Assembly (NCBI GenBank): GCA_030562195.1
Contig: CM060199.1
Location: 42,350,722-42,414,721, forward strand
Length of the DNA stretch: 64,000 bases
DNA from: Nipponacmea schrenckii
Lineage: Eukaryota; Mollusca; Gastropoda; Lottiidae
Reading direction: 5' to 3'
The notes under the pieces: model-generated
The model's input: only the letters and a program-made list of their open reading frames with translations
What the model was told of the DNA's origin: nothing
Database searches by the model: none
Made by a program: the position numbers and the translations under genes
Shown: positions 55,141-64,000 of the stretch, piece by piece
Layout of the letters: each line of letters begins with the position of its first letter
Numbering within the stretch: the first letter of the stretch is position 1

Positions 55141-55459
55141 CCAGGAGATTAAATAGAACTTCCAATTCCAGAAGAGTACAGCTCTGGAGATGAAACATTC
55201 GCAGTTGAACTGCGCACAGACACAAGGGTTCCAAACACAACGCTCTCTGAAACGTGGCCAGAGCCAGGCATGATCAAGAGTGTGTCTGGTAAGATACAAA
55301 TACCAAACTAAACTATCTCTCCACAGCTTTTGAAAAGGGGCGAACATTTCTGTCAGATACGCCCTGTCTACATACCAGCGAACGTACAAGACGCCACAGA
55401 ACCTCTTGTTGGTACACCAAACAGCGTGAAGCCCCAACACAACACAACCCGTCACTCGT
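55141..55459 (+). pseudogene. continuation of the LTR-element polyprotein up to the gap
   Basis: Reads EYSSGDETFAVELRTDTRVP, then RGEHFCQIRPVYIPANVQDA with a stop between frames. This is probably the region between protease and RT. It is cut by the run of N. Confidence 0.45.
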
Positions 55460-55959
55460 NNNNNNNNNNNNNNNNNNNNNNNNNNNNNNNNNNNNNNNNN
55501 NNNNNNNNNNNNNNNNNNNNNNNNNNNNNNNNNNNNNNNNNNNNNNNNNNNNNNNNNNNNNNNNNNNNNNNNNNNNNNNNNNNNNNNNNNNNNNNNNNNN
55601 NNNNNNNNNNNNNNNNNNNNNNNNNNNNNNNNNNNNNNNNNNNNNNNNNNNNNNNNNNNNNNNNNNNNNNNNNNNNNNNNNNNNNNNNNNNNNNNNNNNN
55701 NNNNNNNNNNNNNNNNNNNNNNNNNNNNNNNNNNNNNNNNNNNNNNNNNNNNNNNNNNNNNNNNNNNNNNNNNNNNNNNNNNNNNNNNNNNNNNNNNNNN
55801 NNNNNNNNNNNNNNNNNNNNNNNNNNNNNNNNNNNNNNNNNNNNNNNNNNNNNNNNNNNNNNNNNNNNNNNNNNNNNNNNNNNNNNNNNNNNNNNNNNNN
55901 NNNNNNNNNNNNNNNNNNNNNNNNNNNNNNNNNNNNNNNNNNNNNNNNNNNNNNNNNNN
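55460..55959. other. assembly gap (500 N)
   Basis: Exactly 500 undetermined bases, a conventional placeholder size, so the real distance is unknown. LTR-element sequence lies to the left and alpha-array sequence to the right. Confidence 0.98.
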
Positions 55960-56539
55960 AATGGCTATCCGATGATACAAGTTTGAATCTCATACATTAA
56001 TAAAACCGGAAGTTATTCAACCGGACGTAAAACTCCATTTTTCACAAAAACCGGAAGTGACGCAAAAATTTTGACCTACTTTTTGGAAATCATTCCAGGG
56101 GCTACATAAACTAAATTTTTTTAAGATTAATCGGTCTTTAAATAACAAAGTTGCAAAAATGTGCAAAATACGGCAAAAAAATGTGTGCTACGAATTTTCG
56201 AATTTTGAAATTTTGAAATTGCTATCTTGTTGGAAATTATTTCAAGTTTCCAAAAATGCAAACCCGACGAAAATCGATTGAAAATTGCGACTTCTAGAGC
56301 CACTGACCGACTTTTTAGGTATGTTGCAATGCAGCACTTCCGGTTTTGCAAAAATGTTCCAATTTATATTTAATAGAAACGTCGCCACGACAGAAGGTGT
56401 AGAGAAGTTGTGAAATTGCTGCAACTATAGCAGCCTAGGCTGTGTGCCCTGTGTAAATTTCGAAAAAAAAAAAAAAAAAAAAAAAAAGAATTGACAAACC
56501 GAAAACAAACTGGGACTTTGCGGTAGCAAAGTCCCACAA
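55960..56539 (+). repeat. repeat array 2, unit V1 (3' part of an alpha unit)
   Basis: From its first base (ATGGCTATCCGATGATAC) it matches 60124-60706. It includes AACCGGAAGTTATTCAACCGG, the TTGCAATGCAGCACTTCCGG segment, TAAATTTCG plus poly(A), and the alpha hairpin at 56511-56536 followed by CAA. Confidence 0.9.
56511..56536 (+). other. alpha 3' hairpin, V1/V2 junction
   Basis: 11-bp stem TGGGACTTTGC / GCAAAGTCCCA with GGTA loop. CTAG of the next unit begins 3 bases downstream, at 56540. Confidence 0.9.
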
Positions 56540-58545
56540 CTAGAGCCACACGTGGCACAGAGTGGGACTTTGCTAACGTTGCAAAATTGCAACAAACAGG
56601 CCGAAACATCTGATTTTCTGGAAGAAACTGGCCAAAGCAACGAAGTATCTGTGTGCAAAGAATTTTTTGGAAAAATGTTATTTCCTACATATGTAAAGCG
56701 CTGACCGATATAACTGGTAAATTGGAAGTTTACCCGTATGTGCCACGCCCATCTAATTTACTTTTGCGTAAATCTAATCTCATACAAAATATATATTCAT
56801 GGTTCAAATTTGAAGCTTGTACATCTAATAGATCACGAGATATACACAAATACGTTTCAAAAAAGCAAAATGTACTTTCGTTTTTAAAAGTGCAAAAATT
56901 AAATTTTCATTTTGAAAACTTTTGTTGTACATCGCTAGAAAGAGGACAAAAGACGCCTTAAGAATCTGAAAAAAATAACCCTCTAAATTAATTAGGTCAC
57001 GCTCTAGAGCAGTCCAAAGTTGCGAGTTTTTCTGTTTTCGGGCAGCTTTAAACCGGAAGTAGACGTCAGAAGTCTAATGCCAAATTGTCAACTGATAGCT
57101 AAAGTCAGTGACCAATGACCTTGTAAAGGTCAAGGTCACCAAAGGTCAAAGTCACTAGAAACAAGCCCCCAAACTAAAAAAAAAACTGATTTTTTGCAAA
57201 TGTCGCAAAATTGCAACAAACAGGTAGAAACATTTGATTTTTTGGGATAAACTGGCCAAAGTAATGAGATATATGTATGCAAGGTATTTTTTTGAAAAAT
57301 GTTATTTACTGCAGCCGTAATTCGCTGACCGATATAAATGGTAAATTTGAAGTTCACCCGGATGTGCCACGCCCATTTCGTTTTATTGGAGGGGAATCTA
57401 ATCATATTCAAAATGTATATTCACAGTAAAAATTTGAAGCTTGTACAGCTAATAGATCACGAGATATACATACATACATTTCAAGGAAGCGAAAATACGG
57501 CAAAATGTACTTTTCTTTGCAAAAATCAAAAAATTCAATTTTCATTTTACAAACTTTTGTTATATATCGTTGGAAAGAGGACAAAAAACAATCTAAGAAT
57601 CTGAAAAAATTAACACTCTAAATTAATTAGGTCACGCTCTGGAGCAGCCCAAAGTTGCGAATTTTGCTGTTTTGGGGCAGCTATAAAACCGGAAGTAGAC
57701 GTCGGAGGTCAAAGTTCAAAGTATCAACTGATAGCCAAGGTCAATGACCTTTGACCTACTAAAGGTCATGGTCACCAAAGGTCAAGGTCACGAGAAATAA
57801 GCCCCCGAACTTCGAAAAAAATTCAACCGGATGTTGCAAAAAAGCAAAAGCAAAATTCAAAAATCGATTTCCAACATTTTGATCGCAATCGACTAAGCTT
57901 TCCAGAAATATAAACATCACACAAATCGCTCTTACCGTAGAGGCCCCATTTTGAGTTTTACAAAAAAGTGACATTTCAAGATGGCGGCTAATGTTTCACT
58001 TCCGGTCCGGATTTTTTCTGCTTCGTTTTTTTGTCTTCCAATTTAATTAGGATTGACATAAATTTTGTTGCGATACATCAATTACAGCACAAGTAGGTCA
58101 ACCGGAAGTTTAAACCCGTTTTACGCTGAAACCGGAAATGAAGCAAAAATTCTGACTCTGCCAATGTTTTCATATTCGTGACACTTGAAGGCACCCAAAT
58201 TTTCAGATCAATCGGTCTTAAAATAGCAAAGTTGCAAAAATGTGCAAAATACGGCAAAAAAATGTGTGCTATGAAATTTCGAATTTCGAATTTTTTTTAA
58301 ATTGCTATTTTGTTGGAAATTGTTTCAAGTTTTCAAAAATGCAAACCCGACGAAAATCGGTCCAAAAATGCGAGTTCTAGAGCCACTGACCGACTTTTTA
58401 GACATGTTGCAATGCAGCACTTCCGGTTTTGCAAAAATGTTCCAATTTATATTTAATAGAAATTTCGCCACAACAGAAGGTGTAGAGAAGATGTGAAATT
58501 GCTGCAACTATTGCAGCCTAGGCTGTGTGCCCTGTGTAAATTTCG

Positions 58546-58579
<34 letters not shown>

Positions 58580-58624
58580 CAAACCGAAAACAAACTGGGA
58601 CTTTGCGGTAGCAAAGTCCCACAA
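56540..58624 (+). repeat. repeat family alpha, unit V2 (2085 bp)
   Basis: CTAGAGCCACACGTGG start. Like U2 it has an internal duplication of the 5' part (about 56560-57175 and 57185-57830). The AGGTCA cluster with CCGGAAGTAGACGTC is at 57050-57165 and again at 57687-57795. CAAGATGGCGGC is near 57977, GGTCAACCGGAAG near 58096, then poly(A), hairpin and CAA. Confidence 0.92.
58596..58621 (+). other. alpha 3' hairpin, V2/V3 junction
   Basis: Same sequence and same 3-base CAA spacing to CTAG (58625) as the other complete junctions. Confidence 0.9.
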
Positions 58625-60706
58625 CTAGAGCCACACGTGGCACAGAGTGGGACTTTGCTAACGTTGCAAAATTGCAACAAACAGGCCGAAACATCTGATT
58701 TTCTGGGAGAAACTGACCAAAGCAACGAGGTATCTGTGTGCAAAGAATTTTTTGGAAAAACGTTATTTCCTACAGATGTAAAGCGCTGACCGATTTAACT
58801 GGTAAATTGGAAGTTTACCCGTATGCACCACGCCCATCTAAGTTACTTTTGCGTAAATCTAATCTCATACAAAATATATATTCATGGTACAAATTTGAAG
58901 CTTGTACATCTAATAGATCACGAGATATACACAAATACGTTTCAAAAAAGCAAAATGTACTTTAATTTTAAAAGTCCAAAAATTAAATTTTCATTTTAAA
59001 AACTTTTGTTGTGCATCGCTGGAAAGAGGACAAAAAGGCGTCTTCGGAATGTGAAAAAAATAACCCTCTAAATTAATTAGGTCACGCTCTAGAGCAGTCC
59101 AACGTTGCAAATTTTGCTGCTTTCGAGCAGCTATAAAACCGGAAATAGACGTCAGAAGTCTAATGCCAAATTGTCAACTGATAGCTAAAGTCAGTGACCA
59201 ATGACCTTGTAAAGGTCAAGGTCACCAAAGGTCAAAGTCACTAGAAATAAGCCCCCAAACTAAAAAAAAAACCCTGATTTTTTGCAAATGTCGCAAAATT
59301 GCAACAAACAGGCAGAAACATTTGATTTTTTGGGATAAACTGGCCAAAGTAATGAGATATGTGTATGCAAGGTACTTTTTTGAAAAACGTTATTTACTGC
59401 AGCCGTAATTCGCTGACCGATATAATTGTAAATTTGAAGTTCACCCGGATGTGCCACGCCCATCTCGTTTTTTTGGAGGGGAATCTAATCATATTCAAAA
59501 TGTATATTCACAGTAAAAATTTGAAGCTTGTACAGCTAATAGATCACGAGATATACACACATAGATTTTAAACAAGCGAATATACGGCAAAATGTACTTA
59601 TCTTTGCAAAAATCAAAAACTTCAATTTTCATTTTACAAACTTTTGTTATATATCGTTGGAAAGAGGACAAAAAGCACCTTAAGAATCTGAAAAAAATAA
59701 CACTCTAAATTAATTAGGGCACGCTCTAGAGCAGTCCAAAGTTGCAAATTTTGCAGTTTTCGCGGAGCTATAAAACCGGAAGTAGAAGTCGGAGGTCAAA
59801 GGTCAAAGTATCAACTGATAGCAAAGGTCAATGACCTTTGACCTACTAAAGGTCACGGTCATCAAAGGTCAAGGTCACGAGAAATAAGCCCCCAAACTTT
59901 GAAAAAATTCAACCGGATGTTGCAAAAATGCAAAAGCGAAATTCAAAAATCGACTTCCAATGTTTTTTTGCAATTTTTATGTTCTTTCATTTGACACCAA
60001 AATCATCTCAATCGGATAAGCCATAATGTCTGAATTAAATTCGCGCAATTTCAGAAAAATCAAAATGGCGGCGAAAGTTGCGCATGCGGCCTTGATTTTA
60101 TTTTCTTCGCTTTTTTGTATGGCTAATGGCTATCCGATGATACAAGTTTGAATCTCATACATTAATAAAACCGGAAGTTATTCAACCGGACGTAAAACTC
60201 CATTTTTCGCAAAAACCGGAAGTGACGCAAAAATTTTGACCCACTTTTTGGAAATCATTCCATGGGCTACAAATACTAAATTTTTTTAAGATTAATCGGT
60301 CTTTAAATAACAAAGTTGCAAAAATGTGCAAAATACGGCAAAAAAATGTGTGCTACGAATTTTCGAATTTTGAAATTTTGAAATTGCTATCTTGTTGGAA
60401 ATTATTTCAAGTTTCCAAAAATGCAAACCCGACGAAAATCAATTGAAAATTGCGACTTCTAGAGCCACTGACCGACTTTTTAGGTATGTTGCAATGCAGC
60501 ACTTCCGGTTTTGCAAAAATGTTCCAATTTATATTTAATAGAAACGTCGCCACGACAGAAGGTGTAGAGAAGTTGTGAAATTGCTGCAACTATAGCAGCC
60601 TAGGCTGTGTGCCCTGTGTAAATTTCGAAAAAAAAAAAAAAAAAAAAAAAAAAAGAATTGACAAACCGAAAACAAACTGGGACTTTGCGGTAGCAAAGTC
60701 CCACAA
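58625..60706 (+). repeat. repeat family alpha, unit V3 (2082 bp)
   Basis: Alpha unit with duplicated 5' part (second copy from about 59280). Its 3' third differs from V2: after CAAAATGGCGGCGAAAG (60058) it switches to the ATGGCTATCCGATGATAC type seen in V1. Two 3'-half subtypes therefore exist. Ends with poly(A), the GACAAACCGAAAACAAAC segment, hairpin and CAA. Confidence 0.9.
60678..60703 (+). other. alpha 3' hairpin, V3/V4 junction
   Basis: Perfect 11-bp stem. CTAG of family gamma starts 3 bases later at 60707, so the alpha tail is joined to a different family's head. Confidence 0.9.
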
Positions 60707-62895
60707 CTAGAGCCGTACGCCTAACGGCACTGAAGCAGTGCGTTTCATCCAGGGATTCGTTCGTTAAGCAAAAGACAAAAAGGGTTTATTAAAATAAAAA
60801 AATGTGCATCAGAAACGGATTTTGATTTCATAACAAACGCTCCCATACCCCATTTCCCCCCTTTCCCCTCTTTGCCCCTCCCCATCCTTAGCCCTCATCA
60901 TCAATTAAGATAGATAATAAGTTAAAATCATAATAAAAAATGGATAGAGGGTCGTTTAATCTAAAAAAGGAATCCGGATCGCCGAAACTCATATTTGTAA
61001 ATCGCCCAAACGTAGAGAATAATACCCAATACAATGTAGATTGTTTTATATATTAAATTCGCAATTTTCGGATGGCGATGAAACCAAAAGTAAATATCGT
61101 AAAAAAATATATATAGCATTGGATAGACAATGTCGAAGCTATATACAAATCGAAAGGTCACTAATGGTTAAAGTTGTCTTAAGTCGCCAGGGTATAACAT
61201 TGAGACACCACATAAATAGCGCGGCCTAACATTTTAAAATTTATATTGAATAGAGTTTCGTCCCTTAGACCATTATTCCAGTCAACTGTATATTATTGTT
61301 GCATAATATAAGAGATAAAATTTAAAATTCTAAAGGTTGTAATTTCGTTCCAAATATTCAATATTTACATCACCCACAACAGGAAAAACATATATAACAA
61401 CTTTGAATCATTTTAACTAGATGTACAACGATTAAACTAAAAAATAATTTCAGATCGCTGAAACTTATATCTTGTGGGTCGCCCAAATGCAACACATTAA
61501 ACAGATTGTTTTATAGAGAAAATTCGCAATTTTAAAATGGCGATAAAAGCGGAAGTATACATCTTACAATAAAGCTTAATATATCATTGGATAGAACTTC
61601 TCGGGAGCTATCATATTTGTACAGGTCAAAAATTCGTCAAAGGTCAACGTCACAATATACGACCCTTCAAAGTTTTTAAAAATTTTAATCGTTAAAAAAT
61701 CAAAATCAAAATCAAAATTCAAAAATCGGTTTCCATATATATTTCGGCAATCGGTTATAGATTCTATATACATCAAAATAACACAAATCGAATCATCCCC
61801 CGAGACCCTATTTCGATTTAAAGAAAAACACGCACAGTTAGTATAGAAGAAATTACAAAATTTTGAAATTTTTAAACGCGCAATTTTGATTAAAGTACCA
61901 AGTGTGATATATTAATAGAAAGATGAGATTAAGCGTAAAAGGAATATGTAAGAAATTCTGTCCTATGTAAATAGGGTCACGTGATAGAGCTCTTGAAAGT
62001 TAAAATTCGTGATTTTCAATTGGCTGCAAAACCGGAAGTAAACATCGGACAACAAAAGTGGAGATACCATTGGGCAGATATAATGAAGGGCAATAACTTT
62101 TGTTCAGGTCAAAAGGTCATCAAAGATCAAGGTTGCGAAATATGACCGGTTAAAGTTTTGACAATTACTGAAAAAATTCAACCGGAAATAAAAGAAAAAC
62201 AAAATCGAAATTCAAAAATTCCTTCCCATACTTTTTTGCGTAATCAATTGATGTTTCAAGAAAATCTAAAATTATGCAAATTAGACATATCCCTGAGAAC
62301 TTATTTCAGTTTTACAAAATTTAGTCGTATCAAGATGGCGGAAGATCCGTTACTTCCGGTTCGAATTTTCTTAATTTAGCATTATTCAATAGACAATTGT
62401 AGCTAATTGCAAAAGAAATTTTTCAAATATCTTCATTATTCCGGAAGTGCAAAGTTCAACTTTAAAAGCAAATAACATCAAAACCGGAAGTGATATCGTA
62501 ATTTTGAAAAATAATTATACTTCGCAATCCAAATGTCTATATATCTGTAAGTTTATCGATCGATCGAAATAAAACTGTAGAAGTTAGAAAATGCAAAAAA
62601 TTTCAAATTCAAAATGTCAGCGACAAAGTTGGGAAATGTATAATTCTTAAATTGCTATCTTTTAAAACTAAATTAAATGTAGTTACCTAAAAAAACCCGA
62701 TCAAAATCGGATCAAAAATAAAGCCGCAAATTGAAAAACAAAGAAAAACTGTAGACGGCGCTACGTCATTTCCTGTAGGTCAAAATGGCGTCAAAATACA
62801 TTCATCAAATTTAGTCTCGCGGCATTTTCGGGAGAAATGTTAACAGAATGTGCGTGGCATGCGTAGTTTTGGCTGGGCGCTCTGACCAGAATTCG

Positions 62896-62926
<31 letters not shown>

Positions 62927-62940
62927 ATTTCGAAAACAAA

Positions 62941-62965
62941 GCAGTGCGTTCGATGAACGCACTGC
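62941..62965 (+). other. gamma 3' hairpin
   Basis: Perfect 11-bp stem GCAGTGCGTTC, loop GAT, GAACGCACTGC. The left arm repeats GCAGTGCGTTTC from the 5' end of the same unit (about 60735). Confidence 0.88.
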
Positions 62966-63003
62966 AAAAAAAAAAAAAAAAAAAAGACAAACCGAAAACA
63001 AAC

Positions 63004-63029
63004 TGGGACTTTGCGGTAGCAAAGTCCCA
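63004..63029 (+). other. alpha 3' hairpin, V4/V5 junction
   Basis: Alpha hairpin placed downstream of the gamma hairpin; CAA then CTAG (63033) follow. Confidence 0.9.
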
Positions 63030-63032
63030 CAA

Positions 63033-64000
63033 CTAGAGCCACACGTGGCACAGAGTGGAACTTTGCTAACGTTGCAAACTTGCAACAAACAGGCCGAAAC
63101 ATTTGATTTTCTGGGAGAAACTGACCGAAGCAGCAAGGTATCTGTGTGCAAAGAATTTTTTGGAAAAATGTTATTTCCTACAGATGTAAAGCGCTGACCG
63201 ATATAACTGGTAAATTGGAAGTTTACCCGTATGTGCCACGCCCATCTAATTTACTTTTGCGTAAATCTAATCTCATACAAAATATATATTCATGGTACAA
63301 ATTTGAAGCTTGTACATCTTATAGATCGCGAGATATACACACATACATTTCAAAAAAGCAAAATGTACTTTAGTTTTAAAAGTGCAAAAATTAAATTTTC
63401 ATTTTGAAAAATTTTGTTGTACATCGCTGGAAAGAGGACAAAAGGCGCCTTAAGAATCTGAAAAAAATAACCCTCTAAATTAATTAGGTCACGCTCTGGA
63501 GCAGTCCAAAGTAGCGAATTTTGCTGTTTTTGGGCAGCTATAAAACCGGAAGTAGACGTCGGAAGCCTAATGTCAAATTGTCAAAGTCAGTGACCAATGA
63601 CCTTGTAAAGGTCAAGGTTACTAAAGGTCATGGTCACTAGAAATAAGCCCCCAAACTAAAAATAACTGATTTTTTTTTTGCAAATGTCGCAAAATTGCAA
63701 CAAACAGACAGAATCTTTTGATTTTTTGGGATAAACTGGCCAAAGTAATGAGGTATATGTATGCAAGGTACTTTTTTGAAAAACGTTATTTCCTGCAGCC
63801 CTAATTCGCTGACCGATATAAATGGTAAATTTGAAGTTCACCCGGATGTGCCACGCCCATCTCATTTTTTAGGACAGGAATCTAATCATATTCAAAATGT
63901 ATATTCACGGTACAAATTTGAAGCTTGTACAGCTAATAGATCACGAGATATACACACATAGATTTTAAACAAGCGAATATACGGCAAAATGTACTTATCT
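63033..64000 (+). repeat. repeat family alpha, unit V5, cut by the window edge
   Basis: CTAGAGCCACACGTGG start, CCACGCCCATCT near 63236, CCGGAAGTAGACGTC near 63546, and a shortened AGGTCA cluster (63585-63635). The second copy of the 5' part begins near 63670. It continues beyond the window. Confidence 0.9.

Larger units (their letters stand above)
60707..63032 (+). repeat. repeat family gamma, unit V4, with gamma and alpha tails
   Basis: Begins CTAGAGCCGTACGCC, with a GCCGT/ACGGC mini-stem, then GAAGCAGTGCGTTTC. The body matches U3 (17990-19200 against 61440-62710), with a partial duplication at 60960-61220. Motifs are CAAGATGGCGGAAG (62332) and ACCGGAAGTGATATC (62481). The 3' end has AATTCG plus poly(A), CGAAAACAAA plus the gamma hairpin (62941-62965), a second poly(A), then the alpha tail and hairpin (63004-63029). 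Confidence 0.88.

Noticed and set aside
55108..55993. Long open frames on both strands across 55330-55980
   Set aside because: They are open only because the 500 N translate as X. The real sequence at either side contains no shared gene.
60707..60770. CTAG at unit junctions as the 3' CTRR terminus of a Helitron
   Set aside because: At the outer edges of array 1, CTAG is present at the left and absent at the right, so it belongs to the 5' end of the unit. The rolling-circle idea is kept only as a hypothesis.
36665..61285. TAGAGTTT..TCCCTTAGACCA shared by the Gypsy-2 LTR (36671) and unit V4 (61252)
   Set aside because: The match does not extend beyond about 24 bases, so a solo LTR in V4 is not supported. 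It may be chance in A+T-rich text.

Overview
The window looks like eukaryotic, intron-capable, A+T-rich DNA from an invertebrate. The mix of many APE-type LINE families with Gypsy, BEL/Pao, Penelope, piggyBac and hAT-like elements suggests a marine lophotrochozoan such as a bivalve mollusc. This is inference: I find no host gene, rRNA, tRNA or CRISPR array that would fix the taxon. Almost all of the 64 kb is transposable elements and tandem repeats.

Layout. 0-9.2 kb: a patchwork of broken elements. It holds a LINE endonuclease/RT relic (270-2039), an SGNH-esterase-type LINE ORF1 (2040-2790), a second LINE ORF1-endonuclease relic (2800-3640), a Gypsy pol relic on the minus strand (3656-5960), a piggyBac-like transposase relic with a recognisable spliced first exon (6000-7009, minus), a 1.2-kb 23-bp minisatellite (7179-8378) and a LINE 3' tail (8379-9150). 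9.2-14.4 kb: a 1.83-kb foldback element with about 690-bp inverted arms and a 6-bp target duplication, decayed copies of the 23-bp minisatellite, and one copy of repeat family beta. 14.4-23.6 kb: a head-to-tail array of 1.2-2.0-kb units (families alpha, beta, gamma). Units begin CTAGA and end in a poly(A) tract, often followed by a hairpin whose arm repeats a word from the 5' end of its own family. A second array fills 56.0-64.0 kb.

24.2-53.6 kb is a nest of insertions. A BEL/Pao integrase gene (minus) is split into 53640-53220 and 24604-24205. Inside it lie a Penelope-like relic (24950-25650) and a 26.5-kb structure bounded by hAT-type inverted ends (CAGGGGCGTAGC at 26175, its complement ending at 52679) with a perfect 8-bp TTTAGCAC duplication. 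That structure carries internal repeats, two TACGCCCAC-ended repeat elements, LINE-C (27125-31876, minus, with a degenerate 2A-like leader) and LINE-B (35260-52351, plus). LINE-B is itself interrupted by Gypsy-2 (36504-42247, minus, pol nearly intact, a canonical -1 frameshift heptamer between gag and pol) and by LINE-A (43675-48641, plus, nearly intact, 7-bp target duplication). One kilobase of LINE-B occurs twice, on both sides of Gypsy-2, and this may be an assembly join.

53.8-55.5 kb holds an LTR-retrotransposon gag-protease relic that runs into a 500-base assembly gap (55460-55959).

The genes do not form a pathway. They are the replication modules of separate mobile elements. The most unusual things here are the CTAGA/hairpin repeat class, the depth of nesting, the 2A-like leader, the YY1-type site at the 5' end of LINE-A, and the density of ETS-, YY1-, CRE- and nuclear-receptor-like motifs in the array units.
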